Shown here in pieces: positions 34,108-42,917 of a stretch of 59,609 nucleotides of DNA. The stretch's first letter is position 1, and each line of letters starts with the position of its first letter. This DNA comes from Streptomyces mexicanus (GTDB lineage Bacteria > Actinomycetota > Actinomycetes > Streptomycetales > Streptomycetaceae), in assembly GCF_902506575.1 (NCBI RefSeq), contig NZ_LR732544.1, forward strand, positions 5,657,002 through 5,716,610, given 5' to 3'. The position numbers and the translations under genes were made by a program. The notes below the pieces were generated by a model, which made no database searches, was not told the origin of the DNA, and saw only the letters and a list, made by a program, of their open reading frames with translations.

Positions 34108-35856
34108 TCAGTACAGGTTCTTGTACGTGTTCCAGCCGCCGCCCACCTTCACGCGGGCCTTGAACTTGCCGCTCCCGTACGAGGAGTAGCGGTACAGGGT
34201 GCCGCCGGAGTCGGTCGCGACCAGGTCGGCGCGGTTGTCGCCGTCCATGTCGCCGGGCGAGGCCAGCTTGCTGTACTGCTGCCAGCCGTTGCCGATCGTC
34301 ACCCGGCCGGCGAACGGTGCCGAGCTGTTGCCGGTGCCGCGGTAGAGGTACAGCGTGCCGGACGGGGTGCGCGCGACGATGTCGGCGCGTCCGTCTCCGG
34401 TGAAGTCACCCGCGCCGACGAGGGCGTTGTAGGCGTTCCAGCCGCCACCGATCTTCAGCGGCGAGGCGAGCGAAGCACCGTCGCCCTTGCCGCGGAAGAG
34501 GTAGAGGTTGCCGGAGCCGTCGCGGGCGAGGAGGTCGCCCTTGCCGTCGTCGTTCAGGTCGCCGGGGCCGAGGAAGAGGTTGTCCTTGCCCCAGCCGCTC
34601 GACATGGACAGCCCGGTGGCGGAGTTGTACAGCCGGCCGTCGTACAGCTCGACCAGATCCGCGTAGGTGTCCTTGTCGAGCGAGGAGGCGAAGGCCAGGC
34701 GGGCGCCCGCGAAACCGCCGGTGTCGCTGATCTTCTGGCGGCCGGCGAACAGGCCGTTGTTGAGCGCTCCGTACCAGTACAGCGTGCCCGCCGAGTCCCG
34801 GCCGATCATGTCGGTCTTGCCGAACCTCGGGACGGCGCCGCTGCCCGCGAACAGGTCGGCGCCGTTCCAGCCGGTGCCGAGCTTCTGGCGGGGGACGAAG
34901 CCTCCCGTCCCGTTGGCCAGGTACAGGTACAGGTCACCGGAGGCGGTGCGGCCGAACAGGTCGCTCAGGCCGTCGCCGTCCCAGTCGTAGGCGGCGACGA
35001 TCTGGTTGTAGGTGGTCCAGCCGCCGCCGATCTTGACCCGGGCCGCGAGCGGAGAGGTGGTGCTGCCCTTGCCCGCGTAGAAGTACAGGTCGCCGGCGGG
35101 CGTGCGGGCGACGACGTCACCGATGCCGTCGCCGTTCATGTCCGCCATGCCGACCAGCTGGTCGAACATCGACCAGCCGCCGCCGACCAGGACCCGCGCG
35201 CGGAACGGCGTGCTGACGCTGCCCGTGCCCTGGTAGAGGTACAGGTCGCCACCGTAGGTACGGGCGAGCAGGTCGGGCTTGCCGTCGCCGGTGACGTCGC
35301 CGGGGGTGACGACCTTGTTGTAGATCTGCCAGCCCTTGCCGCTCCAGGTGGCGGGGCCCGTGCCGTCCACTCCCCAGCTCTGGTACAGCGCCAGGGTGCC
35401 CGTCGCGGACAGGGTGAGGACCTCCGGGCCGCCGGAACCGTCGAGGTTGCCCGGGGTCAGGATGTCCTTCGAGGTCTCCTCGTAGTCGTCGCCGTAGATC
35501 TGGTACGGCGTGAAATCGTGGATCGTGCTGGCCTCGACGAGGACGGTGCCGTCCATGTCACGGGAGAGCATGTCGTCGATGCCGTCGCCGTCGACGTCGA
35601 ACTGCGGTCCGGCGGCCCTGAGGGCGGTACGTGCCCGAAGCCCCGACTGCGGCTTCGGCCTCTCGAGCTTCGGCAGCGCGGAGGTGCGCGACGGAGCCTT
35701 CACCCGAGGTGACGGATCGTCGGAGGTTCCGGCGGCGAGCGCCGGAGTGCTGAGGAACATGCCCGCGGCCACCGCGAGGGCGGTGCAGCCGAGCAGGCGG
35801 GAACGACGCGCTCTTCTGGGCGCGCGTGAACTGGACAATGGCCCCCCATTGTTCAC
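34108..35856 (-). CDS. Secreted FG-GAP/VCBS repeat protein (beta-propeller)
   Basis: A 582-aa exported protein. A basic N-terminus and signal peptide (LLGCTALAVAAGMFLSTPALA, cleavage after ALA) are followed by about nine FG-GAP-type blades. Most carry a calcium-binding DxDGDGxxD turn (FDVDGDGIDDML, DVTGDGKPDLLA, DMNGDGIGDVVA, DWDGDGLSDLF, DLNDDGKGDLLA, DFTGDGRADIVA, DMDGDNRADLVA) and a GGGW strand. It closely resembles the propellers attached to Streptomyces secreted hydrolases but has no catalytic domain, so a stand-alone binding role is likely. GTG 35856 lacks a clear ribosome site; TTG six codons later, after a GGGGGG tract, is an alternative. It appears monocistronic. Confidence 0.85.
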   Translation of the reverse strand: MNNGGPLSSSRAPRRARRSRLLGCTALAVAAGMFLSTPALAAGTSDDPSPRVKAPSRTSALPKLERPKPQSGLRARTALRAAGPQFDVDGDGIDDMLSRDMDGTVLVEASTIHDFTPYQIYGDDYEETSKDILTPGNLDGSGGPEVLTLSATGTLALYQSWGVDGTGPATWSGKGWQIYNKVVTPGDVTGDGKPDLLARTYGGDLYLYQGTGSVSTPFRARVLVGGGWSMFDQLVGMADMNGDGIGDVVARTPAGDLYFYAGKGSTTSPLAARVKIGGGWTTYNQIVAAYDWDGDGLSDLFGRTASGDLYLYLANGTGGFVPRQKLGTGWNGADLFAGSGAVPRFGKTDMIGRDSAGTLYWYGALNNGLFAGRQKISDTGGFAGARLAFASSLDKDTYADLVELYDGRLYNSATGLSMSSGWGKDNLFLGPGDLNDDGKGDLLARDGSGNLYLFRGKGDGASLASPLKIGGGWNAYNALVGAGDFTGDGRADIVARTPSGTLYLYRGTGNSSAPFAGRVTIGNGWQQYSKLASPGDMDGDNRADLVATDSGGTLYRYSSYGSGKFKARVKVGGGWNTYKNLY

Positions 35857-35869
35857 GATGTGTGAGGCG

Positions 35870-35910
35870 AACTGAAAAACGATTCAGTTGCCCTGAGGGG
35901 TCGGATTGTA
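35870..35910 (-). promoter_or_regulatory. Candidate -10 and leader hairpin of the FG-GAP protein gene
   Basis: On the minus strand a strong -10 TACAAT (35910-35905) has only a weak -35 (TTCCAC, about 19 bases upstream). The predicted leader holds an inverted repeat AACTGAA/TTCAGTT (35870-35876 and 35883-35889) just before the GTG. Its place between promoter and start suits an operator or translational control. Confidence 0.5.
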
Positions 35911-36038
35911 TGGCACGTGTGAGAGTTCTGTGGAAGGGGGTGTCCGTGAAGCGGCCGCGTCACCGGTCCCACGCGGCGGGCACCGGCGGACCCCCAGGGG
36001 GCCGACCGGCCCGGACGGACCGCAGCGGGTGCTCCGGC

Positions 36039-36806
36039 TCACCGCCTTGCCTGTTCCTCCCGTAGCGCCGGGTGGTCGGCCACCACCGTGCAGGAGCCGG
36101 GGGCGATCTCCGTGAAGCCCGCGTCGCGGACCACCGGCAGGGTGCCGTCGGTGAGGTCGCGCCAGCGCGCGGGGGCGGCCGTGCGCACGGCCAGGGGGAA
36201 GCCGGCCTCGCGCCAGGCGGTGCGCTGCTCGTCCGACAGTTCCCACCAGGCGAGCTGGGCGCCGTGCCCGGCCTGGGCCATCGCCTTGCCCGCGGACATC
36301 GCCAGCTCCGGGTTGAGCCACAGCACCGGGGCGTCCGGTTCGGGTTCGACGGGCGGTTCCGGGTCGTCCAGCTCGGTGCCGGAGACCTGGAGCTTGGCCA
36401 GGTCCTTGGGCCAGCCGTCCAGCGGCACGGGTGGGAACACCCGCACCTCGGCGCTCTTGCCGGTGACCGTGATGCCGGGCAGTGCCTCGGCGCGCCGCCA
36501 CTCCGCCCCGCGCGCCCGCCGCACCACCTTGCGGATCCGGGCGTCCTGCCAGTCGCGCACCGCCTGCGCCCACGCCCCGGTGCCGGTGGAGCGCTCGTCG
36601 GCGAGCAGCACCAGCACCGCGCGGGCCGCGGTCTCCAGCGCGTCGGTGCGAGCCGGGGGAGCGGCCCGCTCGATCCGTACCACCAGCGGCAGCACGAACT
36701 GCGGCGCCCGGTCGCGTACGTCGGGCTCGGTGCGCGACGGGCTCGTGGGTGCGGGGGTGCCATCGGGGGCTGTCCCACCGGCGGGGACGGGGCTGTCGTA
36801 CGTCAC
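36039..36806 (-). CDS. Pth2-like (peptidyl-tRNA hydrolase 2 family) protein with long N-terminal region
   Basis: A 255-aa protein. Its C-terminal 100 residues resemble the archaeal/eukaryotic-type peptidyl-tRNA hydrolase 2: the active-site helix SAGKAMAQAGHGAQLAWW (171-188) matches the family's GK-xxAQ-xxHA pattern, followed by RDAGFTEIAPGSCTVVAD. The first 160 residues are family specific (an alpha/beta domain beginning FVLPLVVRIERAA, then a Pro/Glu-rich linker). It may recycle stalled peptidyl-tRNA, or use the fold for something else. The start is GTG 36806 after GGGGGAC. Bacteria normally use the unrelated Pth1, so this would be a second type. Confidence 0.65.
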   Translation of the reverse strand: MTYDSPVPAGGTAPDGTPAPTSPSRTEPDVRDRAPQFVLPLVVRIERAAPPARTDALETAARAVLVLLADERSTGTGAWAQAVRDWQDARIRKVVRRARGAEWRRAEALPGITVTGKSAEVRVFPPVPLDGWPKDLAKLQVSGTELDDPEPPVEPEPDAPVLWLNPELAMSAGKAMAQAGHGAQLAWWELSDEQRTAWREAGFPLAVRTAAPARWRDLTDGTLPVVRDAGFTEIAPGSCTVVADHPALREEQARR

Positions 36807-36889
36807 GTCCCCCAGTGTGCCAACCGCGTCGCGCGGCCGAGGACGGCCCCCGGCCCGGCCCCGCGTTCACCCCGCGCGCCGCGCCCGCA

Positions 36890-37087
36890 TCACCCCGAGC
36901 ACGCCGTGCGCTGCGCCTCCTGCCACTCGCAGACGGGGCAGAGCGTGATGCCCTTGTACGACTCCGGGTACTCCGTCGGCTCACGGCACAGCACGCACCG
37001 CGCGTAGGGCGGACCCTCGGCCCGGGGCGGCCTGGTGGCGTCGATCAGGCAGTAGTCGCCGGTGCCGGCCTCGTCGTCCTCGCTCAT
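36890..37087 (-). CDS. Small zinc-ribbon protein
   Basis: A 65-aa protein with two CxxC knuckles (Cys31/Cys34 and Cys50/Cys53) spaced as in a zinc ribbon, and an acidic N-terminus. It has no transmembrane segment. Function is unknown; such proteins often bind nucleic acid or act as small adaptors. It sits between the deacetylase and the Pth2-like gene, all on the minus strand, with gaps of 51 and 83 bases. Confidence 0.7.
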   Translation of the reverse strand: MSEDDEAGTGDYCLIDATRPPRAEGPPYARCVLCREPTEYPESYKGITLCPVCEWQEAQRTACSG

Positions 37088-37138
37088 GGTTCCAGCGTAG
37101 GACGGCGGTCGGACGCCTCGTACGGCCAGGAGGTGCGG

Positions 37139-38146
37139 TCAGGAGCCGACCCTCGCGGCGGCGATCATCTCGGAGACCTTCAGGAAGCGGTAGCCCTGCG
37201 CGCGCAGCTCCGGCACCACCGCGCGCACCACCCGCTCCGTGGTCGGGGCGGCGCTGCGCGTGCAGTGCATGACCACGACCGAGCCGGGCCGCACCCCGTC
37301 GAGCACCTGCCGCACCACGGCGTCCGCGTCCGTCGCGAACGCGTCCCCGCTGATCACGTCCCACTGGACCGCGGTCAGCCCGAGCCCGCCGACCGCCCGC
37401 CGCGCCCGGTCGTCGTAGCAGCCGCCGGGGAAGCGGAAGTACGGCACCGGGTGCGCCACGCCCGCCGTGCGGAACGCCGTCGCCGCGCGCTCGACGTCCG
37501 CGCGCACGCGGTCCCCGGAGAGCGTGGGCAGGCCGTAGCAGTCCCCGGTGAACGCGTAGTGGCTGTAGGAGTGGTTGGCCAGTTCGAACAGCGGGTCCCG
37601 GCCGATGGAGCGCGCCTGGTCCGGGTACTGCTCGGCCCACCGCCCGGTCATGAACACGGTGGCGGGCACCTTCAGGGCGCGCAGCGTGGAGATCAGCGCC
37701 GGGTTGTCGAAGTGCTCGCCGGCGGCCGCGCGCCCGCCCTCGTCGGCGGTCATGTCGGCGTCGAAGGTGAGCGCGACGATCTTGCCCTTGTTCCGCGGGC
37801 CGTGGGCGAAGACGGGGGCGAGGCCGCCGGGGTCGGGGGCGAGGGTCGGTGGCGCGGAACCGGCGGTGGCGCCCGGGGTGGCGGGGACGCCGGGCGTTGC
37901 GGTCCTGCCGGGACCTGAGGTCACCCCGGGTGCCTCGGTGGCTCTCGCACCGGAGGTGGCCCCGGGCGCGGTGGTGGCTCCGGGCCGGTCAGTGCCGCCG
38001 GGGGTGGCGGTGGCCGACTGTGCGGGGGGCGCGTGCCCGGCGGTGTCGGGCCGCGCGCCGCCGCAGGCGGCTACGGCGGCGAGGGCGGTGGTGCTCAGGA
38101 CACAGAGAGCAGCGGTTCGTCGTACAAGTCGGATCAGTCGGATCAC
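37139..38146 (-). CDS. Polysaccharide deacetylase (NodB-homology) lipoprotein
   Basis: A 335-aa carbohydrate esterase family 4 protein. A basic N-terminus and signal peptide end in a lipobox-like VAAC (Cys28), followed by a long Pro/Thr/Gly/Ala tether (about 30-110). The NodB domain has motif 1 ALTFDADMT (the first Asp being the expected base), motif 2 HSYSH, motif 3 FRFPGGCYDD, motif 4 WDVISGDA and motif 5 VVVMHC. It probably removes N-acetyl groups from peptidoglycan or another wall glycan outside the membrane. GTG 38146 is chosen as start to give a proper signal peptide; an in-frame ATG at 38305 would add 53 Arg/Pro-rich residues. Confidence 0.82.
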   Translation of the reverse strand: MIRLIRLVRRTAALCVLSTTALAAVAACGGARPDTAGHAPPAQSATATPGGTDRPGATTAPGATSGARATEAPGVTSGPGRTATPGVPATPGATAGSAPPTLAPDPGGLAPVFAHGPRNKGKIVALTFDADMTADEGGRAAAGEHFDNPALISTLRALKVPATVFMTGRWAEQYPDQARSIGRDPLFELANHSYSHYAFTGDCYGLPTLSGDRVRADVERAATAFRTAGVAHPVPYFRFPGGCYDDRARRAVGGLGLTAVQWDVISGDAFATDADAVVRQVLDGVRPGSVVVMHCTRSAAPTTERVVRAVVPELRAQGYRFLKVSEMIAAARVGS

Positions 38147-38310
38147 CCGACGAACGTAGGATCGTCTCCGGTCCTGGGAACGGCGGCGTGGCCGTGCCCT
38201 CACCCGCCCGGAGGCCGCAGCCGGCCCGTGGGCCCACTCCTGCGGTGGCCCGGCCACGGGCGACGACCCCGGCGTCGACACCGTGGCCGGAGCAGAGGCC
38301 GACACCGTGG

Positions 38311-38340
38311 CGGGAGCGGGAGCGGGAGCAGGAGCAGGAG
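38311..38340. repeat. Hexanucleotide tandem repeat in the deacetylase/oxidoreductase gap
   Basis: Five exact six-base units, (CGGGAG)3 then (CAGGAG)2, fill 38311-38340 inside the 254-base stretch 38147-38400. That stretch is otherwise GC rich with no convincing gene. It is a simple-sequence repeat, likely polymorphic. Confidence 0.8.
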
Positions 38341-38400
38341 TCGGCGCGGGGCCGCGGCCCGCGCCTGATTACCGGATCGCCTGATCACCGGATCGCCGGA

Positions 38401-39948
38401 TCACAGCTCCCGCCGCTCCAGCGGACGCGTCGCCGGGCCCTGCAGCACCTCGCCGTCGATGCCGAAGCGCGAGCCGTGGCACGGGCACTCCCATGCGCGC
38501 TCGGCGGAGTTGAACGCCACCAGACAGCCCAGGTGCGTGCAGCGGGCGGACAGCGGGTGCAGGGTCCCCGCCTCGTCGCGGTACACGGCGAGCCGGTCGG
38601 TGCCCGCCCGGACCACGGCGCCCTCGCCCGGCGGGACGGACTCCACGGGCGGCGCGGGCCGCAGCCGGTCGCCCACGAAGTGCCGGGCGACCTCCGCCTG
38701 GGTCTTCAGGAACGTCGGCGCCTGGCGTACGGCCGTCCGCAGCCGGCGCGGGTCGTACAGCTCCTGCCAGGGGCAGTCCCGCCCGGTGATCAGCGCGGTG
38801 AGCAACCGGCCCGCCATCATGCCGCCGCTCAGGCCCCAGCCGCCGAAACCGGTGGCCACGTACGTGTTGCGGGCGCCCGGGTGCAGCGGCCCCACCATCG
38901 GCACGGTGTCGGTGGGATCGATGTCCTGGGTGGCCCAGGACAGGGTGAGGTCCACGCCGGGGAAGTGCTCGCGCGCCCACGCCGACAGGTGGTCGAAACG
39001 CGCGGGGGTGTCGCCGGTGCCGGGCGTGAAGTGCTCACCGGTGACGATCAGCAGCCGCTGCCCGTCCTCGCCGTACGGCGCGGTCCGCACCGACCGGGTG
39101 TTCTCCTCCGGGGTGATGTACATGCCCTCCGGGTCCTGCCCGGTGTCGACCGGCCCGGCGACGACCAGTTCCCGGCGCGGCGACAGCCGCGCGAACAGCA
39201 GCGCCCGGTCGAAGACCGGGTAGTGCGTGGCGACCACGACGTGCCGGGCCCGCACCGTCGCGCCCGTCTGCGTCGTCACCCGGCACGGCTCGCCCTCCGT
39301 CAGCCCGCGCACCAAGGTGCCCTCGTACAGGCGCCCGCCGCGCTCCAGCAGGTCGGCGGTGAGGGCCAGCAGGTACTTGCGCGGATGGAACTGCGCCTGG
39401 TCGGCCACCCGGACCGCGCCCGCCACCGGGAACGGCAGCCCGGTCTCGGTCACGAACTTCGCCGGCAGCCCCGCCTCCCGCGCGGCGTCCGCCTCGGCCC
39501 GCACCTCCTCGACCCGGCTCGCGTCCCGCACGAAGGTGTACGCGCTGCGCGGCTCCCAGTCGCAGTCGATCTCCAGCTCGTCCACCAGTTCGGCGGCGCG
39601 CTCGATCGCCTCCGACTGCGAGCGGGCGTACAGCCGCGCCGCCTGCGCGTCGCGGGTGCGCCGCAGCTTGTCGTAGATCGGGGTGTGCAGCGCGGTCAGC
39701 TTGGCGGTGGTGTGCCGGGTGACGCCCTGCGCCCCCCGCCGCGCCTCCAGCACCGCCACGCCCAGACCCGCCCGGGTCAGCTCGTACGCCGTGCTCAGCC
39801 CGGCCACGCCCGCGCCGATCACGGCCACGTCCACGTCCAGGTCCTCGGTGAGCGCGGGGCGGGGCGGCGGCCCCGGGGCCGTCTCGACCCAGTACGAACC
39901 GCTGACGCGCCGCCGCGCGTGCCGCTGCTCCTGCTGCTGTTCGCTCAT
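38401..39948 (-). CDS. FAD-dependent oxidoreductase with C-terminal Rieske [2Fe-2S] domain
   Basis: A 515-aa two-domain protein. The N-terminal DAO-type FAD domain has VAVIGAGVAGLSTAYEL (about 42-58) and a C-terminal FAD contact near DIDPTDTVPMVGPL and GFGGWGLSGGMMAG. The C-terminal Rieske domain (about 420-515) binds a 2Fe-2S cluster through CTHLGC and CPCHGSRF. Proteins of this layout transfer electrons between an amine- or thiol-type substrate and the cluster; the substrate is unknown. ATG 39948 is preceded by a 47-base gap to the SPFH gene, so the two are probably co-transcribed. Confidence 0.87.
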   Translation of the reverse strand: MSEQQQEQRHARRRVSGSYWVETAPGPPPRPALTEDLDVDVAVIGAGVAGLSTAYELTRAGLGVAVLEARRGAQGVTRHTTAKLTALHTPIYDKLRRTRDAQAARLYARSQSEAIERAAELVDELEIDCDWEPRSAYTFVRDASRVEEVRAEADAAREAGLPAKFVTETGLPFPVAGAVRVADQAQFHPRKYLLALTADLLERGGRLYEGTLVRGLTEGEPCRVTTQTGATVRARHVVVATHYPVFDRALLFARLSPRRELVVAGPVDTGQDPEGMYITPEENTRSVRTAPYGEDGQRLLIVTGEHFTPGTGDTPARFDHLSAWAREHFPGVDLTLSWATQDIDPTDTVPMVGPLHPGARNTYVATGFGGWGLSGGMMAGRLLTALITGRDCPWQELYDPRRLRTAVRQAPTFLKTQAEVARHFVGDRLRPAPPVESVPPGEGAVVRAGTDRLAVYRDEAGTLHPLSARCTHLGCLVAFNSAERAWECPCHGSRFGIDGEVLQGPATRPLERREL

Positions 39949-39995
39949 GCCCGCCGGGTACCCCGGCGACGCCGGCCCGATCGCGGCCGGCAGGG

Positions 39996-41087
39996 TTACG
40001 CTCGGGGCCAGTCCTCCTCCGACACGTGCGAGACGGCGTCGGCGGCGGCGCGGACCGGGGTGACGGAAACGGGATCGACGGGCGGACCGGGCGGACCGGC
40101 CGGACCTGCCGGGTCGGGATCGACGCCGTCTGCCTCGACGGGGATGTCGCTCCCGTCCGGCACCGGACCCGGACTGCCCTCCGCAACCGGACCGGGACTG
40201 CCGTTCGGGGCCGGGGCGGTGTCCGGCACGGCACCGTCCGGCGCGGGCGGCACGGCGGCGGGGGCCGGTGGCGGCGCGGACTCGTCGAGCGGCCGGGGCG
40301 GCTGCGGCCAGCCCGGCTCGGGCGCCGGCTGGTGGGCCCTCTCCAGGAAACGCAGCAGCTCCACCGGGAACGGCAGCACCAGCGTGGAATTCTTCTCGGT
40401 GGCCACGGCCGTCACCGTCTGCAGCAGCCGCAGTTGCAGCGCGGCCGGGGTGTCGGCCATCTGCTGGGCCGCCTCGGCCAGCTTCCTGGACGCCTGCAGC
40501 TCGGCGTCGGCGTTGATGATGCGGGCCCGCCGCTCCCGGTCGGCCTCCGCCTGCCGTGCCATGGACCGCTTCATCGTGTCCGGCAGCGACACGTCCTTGA
40601 TCTCCACCCGGTCGATCTGCACACCCCACCCGACGGCCGGGCTGTCGATCATCAGCTCCAGCCCCTGGTTGAGCTTCTCCCGGTTGGACAGCAGGTCGTC
40701 CAGGTCGCTCTTGCCGATGATCGAGCGCAGGGACGTCTGGGCCATCTGGGACACGGCGAACCGGTAGTCCTCCACCTGGATGATCGCGTTCGCCGCGTCG
40801 ACGACCTTGAAGTAGACGACCGCGTCCACGCGCACCGTCACGTTGTCCCGGGTGATGCCCTCCTGGGCCGGGATCGGCAGCGTGACGATCTGCATGTTCA
40901 CCTTGTAGAGCCGGTCCACGAACGGGACGATCATCGTGAAGCCGGGCGGCCGCACCCCGCCGACGAACCGCCCGAGGCGCAGCACCACCCCGCGCTCGTA
41001 CTGCTTGACGACCCGCGCCGCCGCCGCGAGATACACGCATCCCGCACAGCCCGCGGCGATCACGGTGGTCAGCACGTCCTGAAGCAT
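39996..41087 (-). CDS. SPFH/band 7 (stomatin-like) membrane protein with Pro-rich tail
   Basis: A 363-aa protein. An N-terminal membrane helix (about 2-22) leads into the SPFH domain (RVVKQYERGVVLRLGRFVGGVRPPGFTMIVPFVDRLYKVNMQ and VQIDRVEIKDVSLPDTM), then an Ala/Glu-rich coiled coil (about 195-235). The last 110 residues are Pro/Gly/Ala/Asp rich and disordered. Stomatin-like proteins oligomerise into membrane scaffolds and organise microdomains. ATG 41087 with GAGGAGT upstream is the start. It lies between the SulP transporter and the Rieske oxidoreductase on the same strand. Confidence 0.87.
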   Translation of the reverse strand: MLQDVLTTVIAAGCAGCVYLAAAARVVKQYERGVVLRLGRFVGGVRPPGFTMIVPFVDRLYKVNMQIVTLPIPAQEGITRDNVTVRVDAVVYFKVVDAANAIIQVEDYRFAVSQMAQTSLRSIIGKSDLDDLLSNREKLNQGLELMIDSPAVGWGVQIDRVEIKDVSLPDTMKRSMARQAEADRERRARIINADAELQASRKLAEAAQQMADTPAALQLRLLQTVTAVATEKNSTLVLPFPVELLRFLERAHQPAPEPGWPQPPRPLDESAPPPAPAAVPPAPDGAVPDTAPAPNGSPGPVAEGSPGPVPDGSDIPVEADGVDPDPAGPAGPPGPPVDPVSVTPVRAAADAVSHVSEEDWPRA

Positions 41088-41258
41088 GATGACGACTCCT
41101 CGGCCAGTCGTCGGTGCGCCCGTTTCGCGCCTGCTTCCCACCATAGGCCCGGCCCGAGAAGGCGGTCGAGCCCTCGGACCGGGCCTGGCACGGGCCGGCT
41201 CACGGCCGACCGGTGGTGCCGCGCCGGACCGGTCGGCGCGGACGGACCGGCTTGCGGC

Positions 41259-42731
41259 CTACGGCGCCGGTTCCATGACCTTCACCGGTGCGGTACCGGC
41301 CGTGCTGTGCCGCTCGGCCCAGCCGAGCAGCGCCGTACGGCAGGCGTGGTCGAGGTGGTGCAGCCCGGACAGGTGCAGCTCGACGGGCCGGTCCCGGGGC
41401 AGCGCCTCCAGGCTGTCCAGGATGCGCGGCAGCCGCAGGAACGTGGCGTTGCCCGTCAGATGGGCCTGGAGGGGGCCCGCCCCCTTGTCGACGACTTCCA
41501 GCTTGACGTGCGAGGCCTGCCAGGCGGTCTTGACGACCGACAGGGCCAGACCGATCAGGACGCCCTCGAACATGTTCACCGCGACGATGGACACCGCCGT
41601 GACCACCAGGATCAGCGCCTCGCCGCGGTGGGTGCGCCACAGCGTGGCCACCTGGCGGAACGGGATCAGCTTCCACCCGGCGTGCACGAGGACACCGGCG
41701 AGCGCGGGCAGCGGGATGAGCGCCAGCGCGGCCGGCAGCAGCGCCGCGAACAGCAGCAGCCACACGCCGTGCAGCACCCGCGAGGCCTTGGTGCGGGCGC
41801 CGGCCCGGACGTTGGCGGAACTGCGGACGATCACGGCGGTCATCGGCAGCGCGCCGAGCAGCCCGCACACGGTGTTGCCCGCGCCCTGGGCCATCAGCTC
41901 CTGGTCGTAGCGGGTCCGCGGACCGTCGTGCAGCCGGTCCACGGCCGCCCCGCTGAACAGGCTCTCGGCGGAGGCGATGAGCGTGAAGGCGAGGATCGTG
42001 CCGTACAGCGCGGGGTTCGCCAGCTCGCCGAACGCCTCGGCGCCGGGCGGCCGGACCGCGTCGAACAGCCCCTGCACCCGGACCGTGGCCACCGGCAGGT
42101 CCAGGACGAGTGCGGCGAGGGGGGCCAGCAGCACCGCCGCCAGCGCGCCCGGTACCGCCCGCGCCCGCCGCGGCAGCCTCGGCCACAGCACCAGCACGGC
42201 GACCGTGCCCGCGCCGACCGCGAGCGAGATGAGCGCCTCGGTGCTGCCGAGGACGTCGACGAGCGCGCCCGGCAGCCCCGCGATCTTGCCGAGGCCGGAC
42301 GCCGGGGCCGCCAGGCCCGCCGCCGCGTACAGCTGGCCGGCGATGATCACGAGCCCGATGCCGGCCAGCATGCCCTCCACCACCGACACCGAGATGGCCC
42401 GGAACCAGCGGCCCAGCCGCAAGGCGCCCATGACCAACTGCAGCAGCCCGGTGACCAGCACCAGCACGCCGAGCGCGGGCAGCCCGAAGGTGTGCACGGC
42501 CTCCAGGACGAGCACCGTCAGGCCGGCCGCCGGGCCGGACACCTGCAGACTGCTGCCGGGCAGCAGCCCGGTGACGATGCCGCCCACGATGCCGGTGACC
42601 AGCCCGAGCTCGGCGGGCACTCCGGAGGCGACGGCCACGCCGACGCACAGCGGCAGCGCGACCAGGAAGACGACGAGGGAGGCGGCGAGGTCGCGCCTGA
42701 GGTGCGGGAACCGGGATATCGCGGTCGTCAT
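41259..42731 (-). CDS. SulP-family anion transporter with STAS domain (bicarbonate/sulfate type)
   Basis: A 490-aa membrane protein. The SulP transport domain (about 1-385) has the N-terminal VVFLVALPLCVGVAVASG helix and the SulP block with MTAVIVRSSANVRAGARTK. A C-terminal STAS domain (about 400-480) carries VELHLSGLHHLDHACRTALLGW. Its best-known close relatives move bicarbonate or sulfate with sodium or protons, often next to or fused to a carbonic anhydrase. Here the start overlaps the stop of a 32-codon ORF resembling the tail of such an anhydrase. That favours bicarbonate, but this is inference. Confidence 0.87.
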   Translation of the reverse strand: MTTAISRFPHLRRDLAASLVVFLVALPLCVGVAVASGVPAELGLVTGIVGGIVTGLLPGSSLQVSGPAAGLTVLVLEAVHTFGLPALGVLVLVTGLLQLVMGALRLGRWFRAISVSVVEGMLAGIGLVIIAGQLYAAAGLAAPASGLGKIAGLPGALVDVLGSTEALISLAVGAGTVAVLVLWPRLPRRARAVPGALAAVLLAPLAALVLDLPVATVRVQGLFDAVRPPGAEAFGELANPALYGTILAFTLIASAESLFSGAAVDRLHDGPRTRYDQELMAQGAGNTVCGLLGALPMTAVIVRSSANVRAGARTKASRVLHGVWLLLFAALLPAALALIPLPALAGVLVHAGWKLIPFRQVATLWRTHRGEALILVVTAVSIVAVNMFEGVLIGLALSVVKTAWQASHVKLEVVDKGAGPLQAHLTGNATFLRLPRILDSLEALPRDRPVELHLSGLHHLDHACRTALLGWAERHSTAGTAPVKVMEPAP

Positions 42732-42826
42732 GGCGGCGCTCGCAGGGCGGTGAGGGTGTCGGACTGCGGACGGTGGGCCAGGACGGTGCCGGTGGGCACC
42801 TCGTAGTACCAGGCGTGTGGCTGCAT
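42728..42826 (-). CDS. Short 32-codon ORF coupled to sulP; resembles beta-carbonic anhydrase C-terminus
   Basis: The ORF starts at ATG 42826, has AGGAGG 11 bases upstream, and ends in TGA overlapping the ATG of sulP (ATGA). The peptide begins MQPHAWYYEVPTGTVLAH. The pattern of an aromatic pair, Glu, then a Thr-Gly turn and a hydrophobic strand is that of the last beta strands of beta-class carbonic anhydrases, which commonly precede or are fused to SulP genes. An in-frame stop lies upstream and no anhydrase body is found in the 43.3-42.8 kb DNA. It may be a deletion remnant, or a leader peptide kept because it couples translation to sulP. Confidence 0.5.
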   Translation of the reverse strand: MQPHAWYYEVPTGTVLAHRPQSDTLTALRAPP

Positions 42827-42917
42827 GTGGGTGGACTCCTCCTGGCGCGCGCTCGCGGCGCGCGCCGGTCAGGCACGACTACAGGTGGGGGGATCTGCCG
42901 GGGAGGGGGAGGACCGC

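Noticed and set aside
38146..38305. N-terminal extension of the deacetylase to an ATG at 38305
   Set aside because: It would place 53 Arg/Pro/Ala-rich residues before a good lipoprotein signal peptide and runs toward a simple hexanucleotide repeat.
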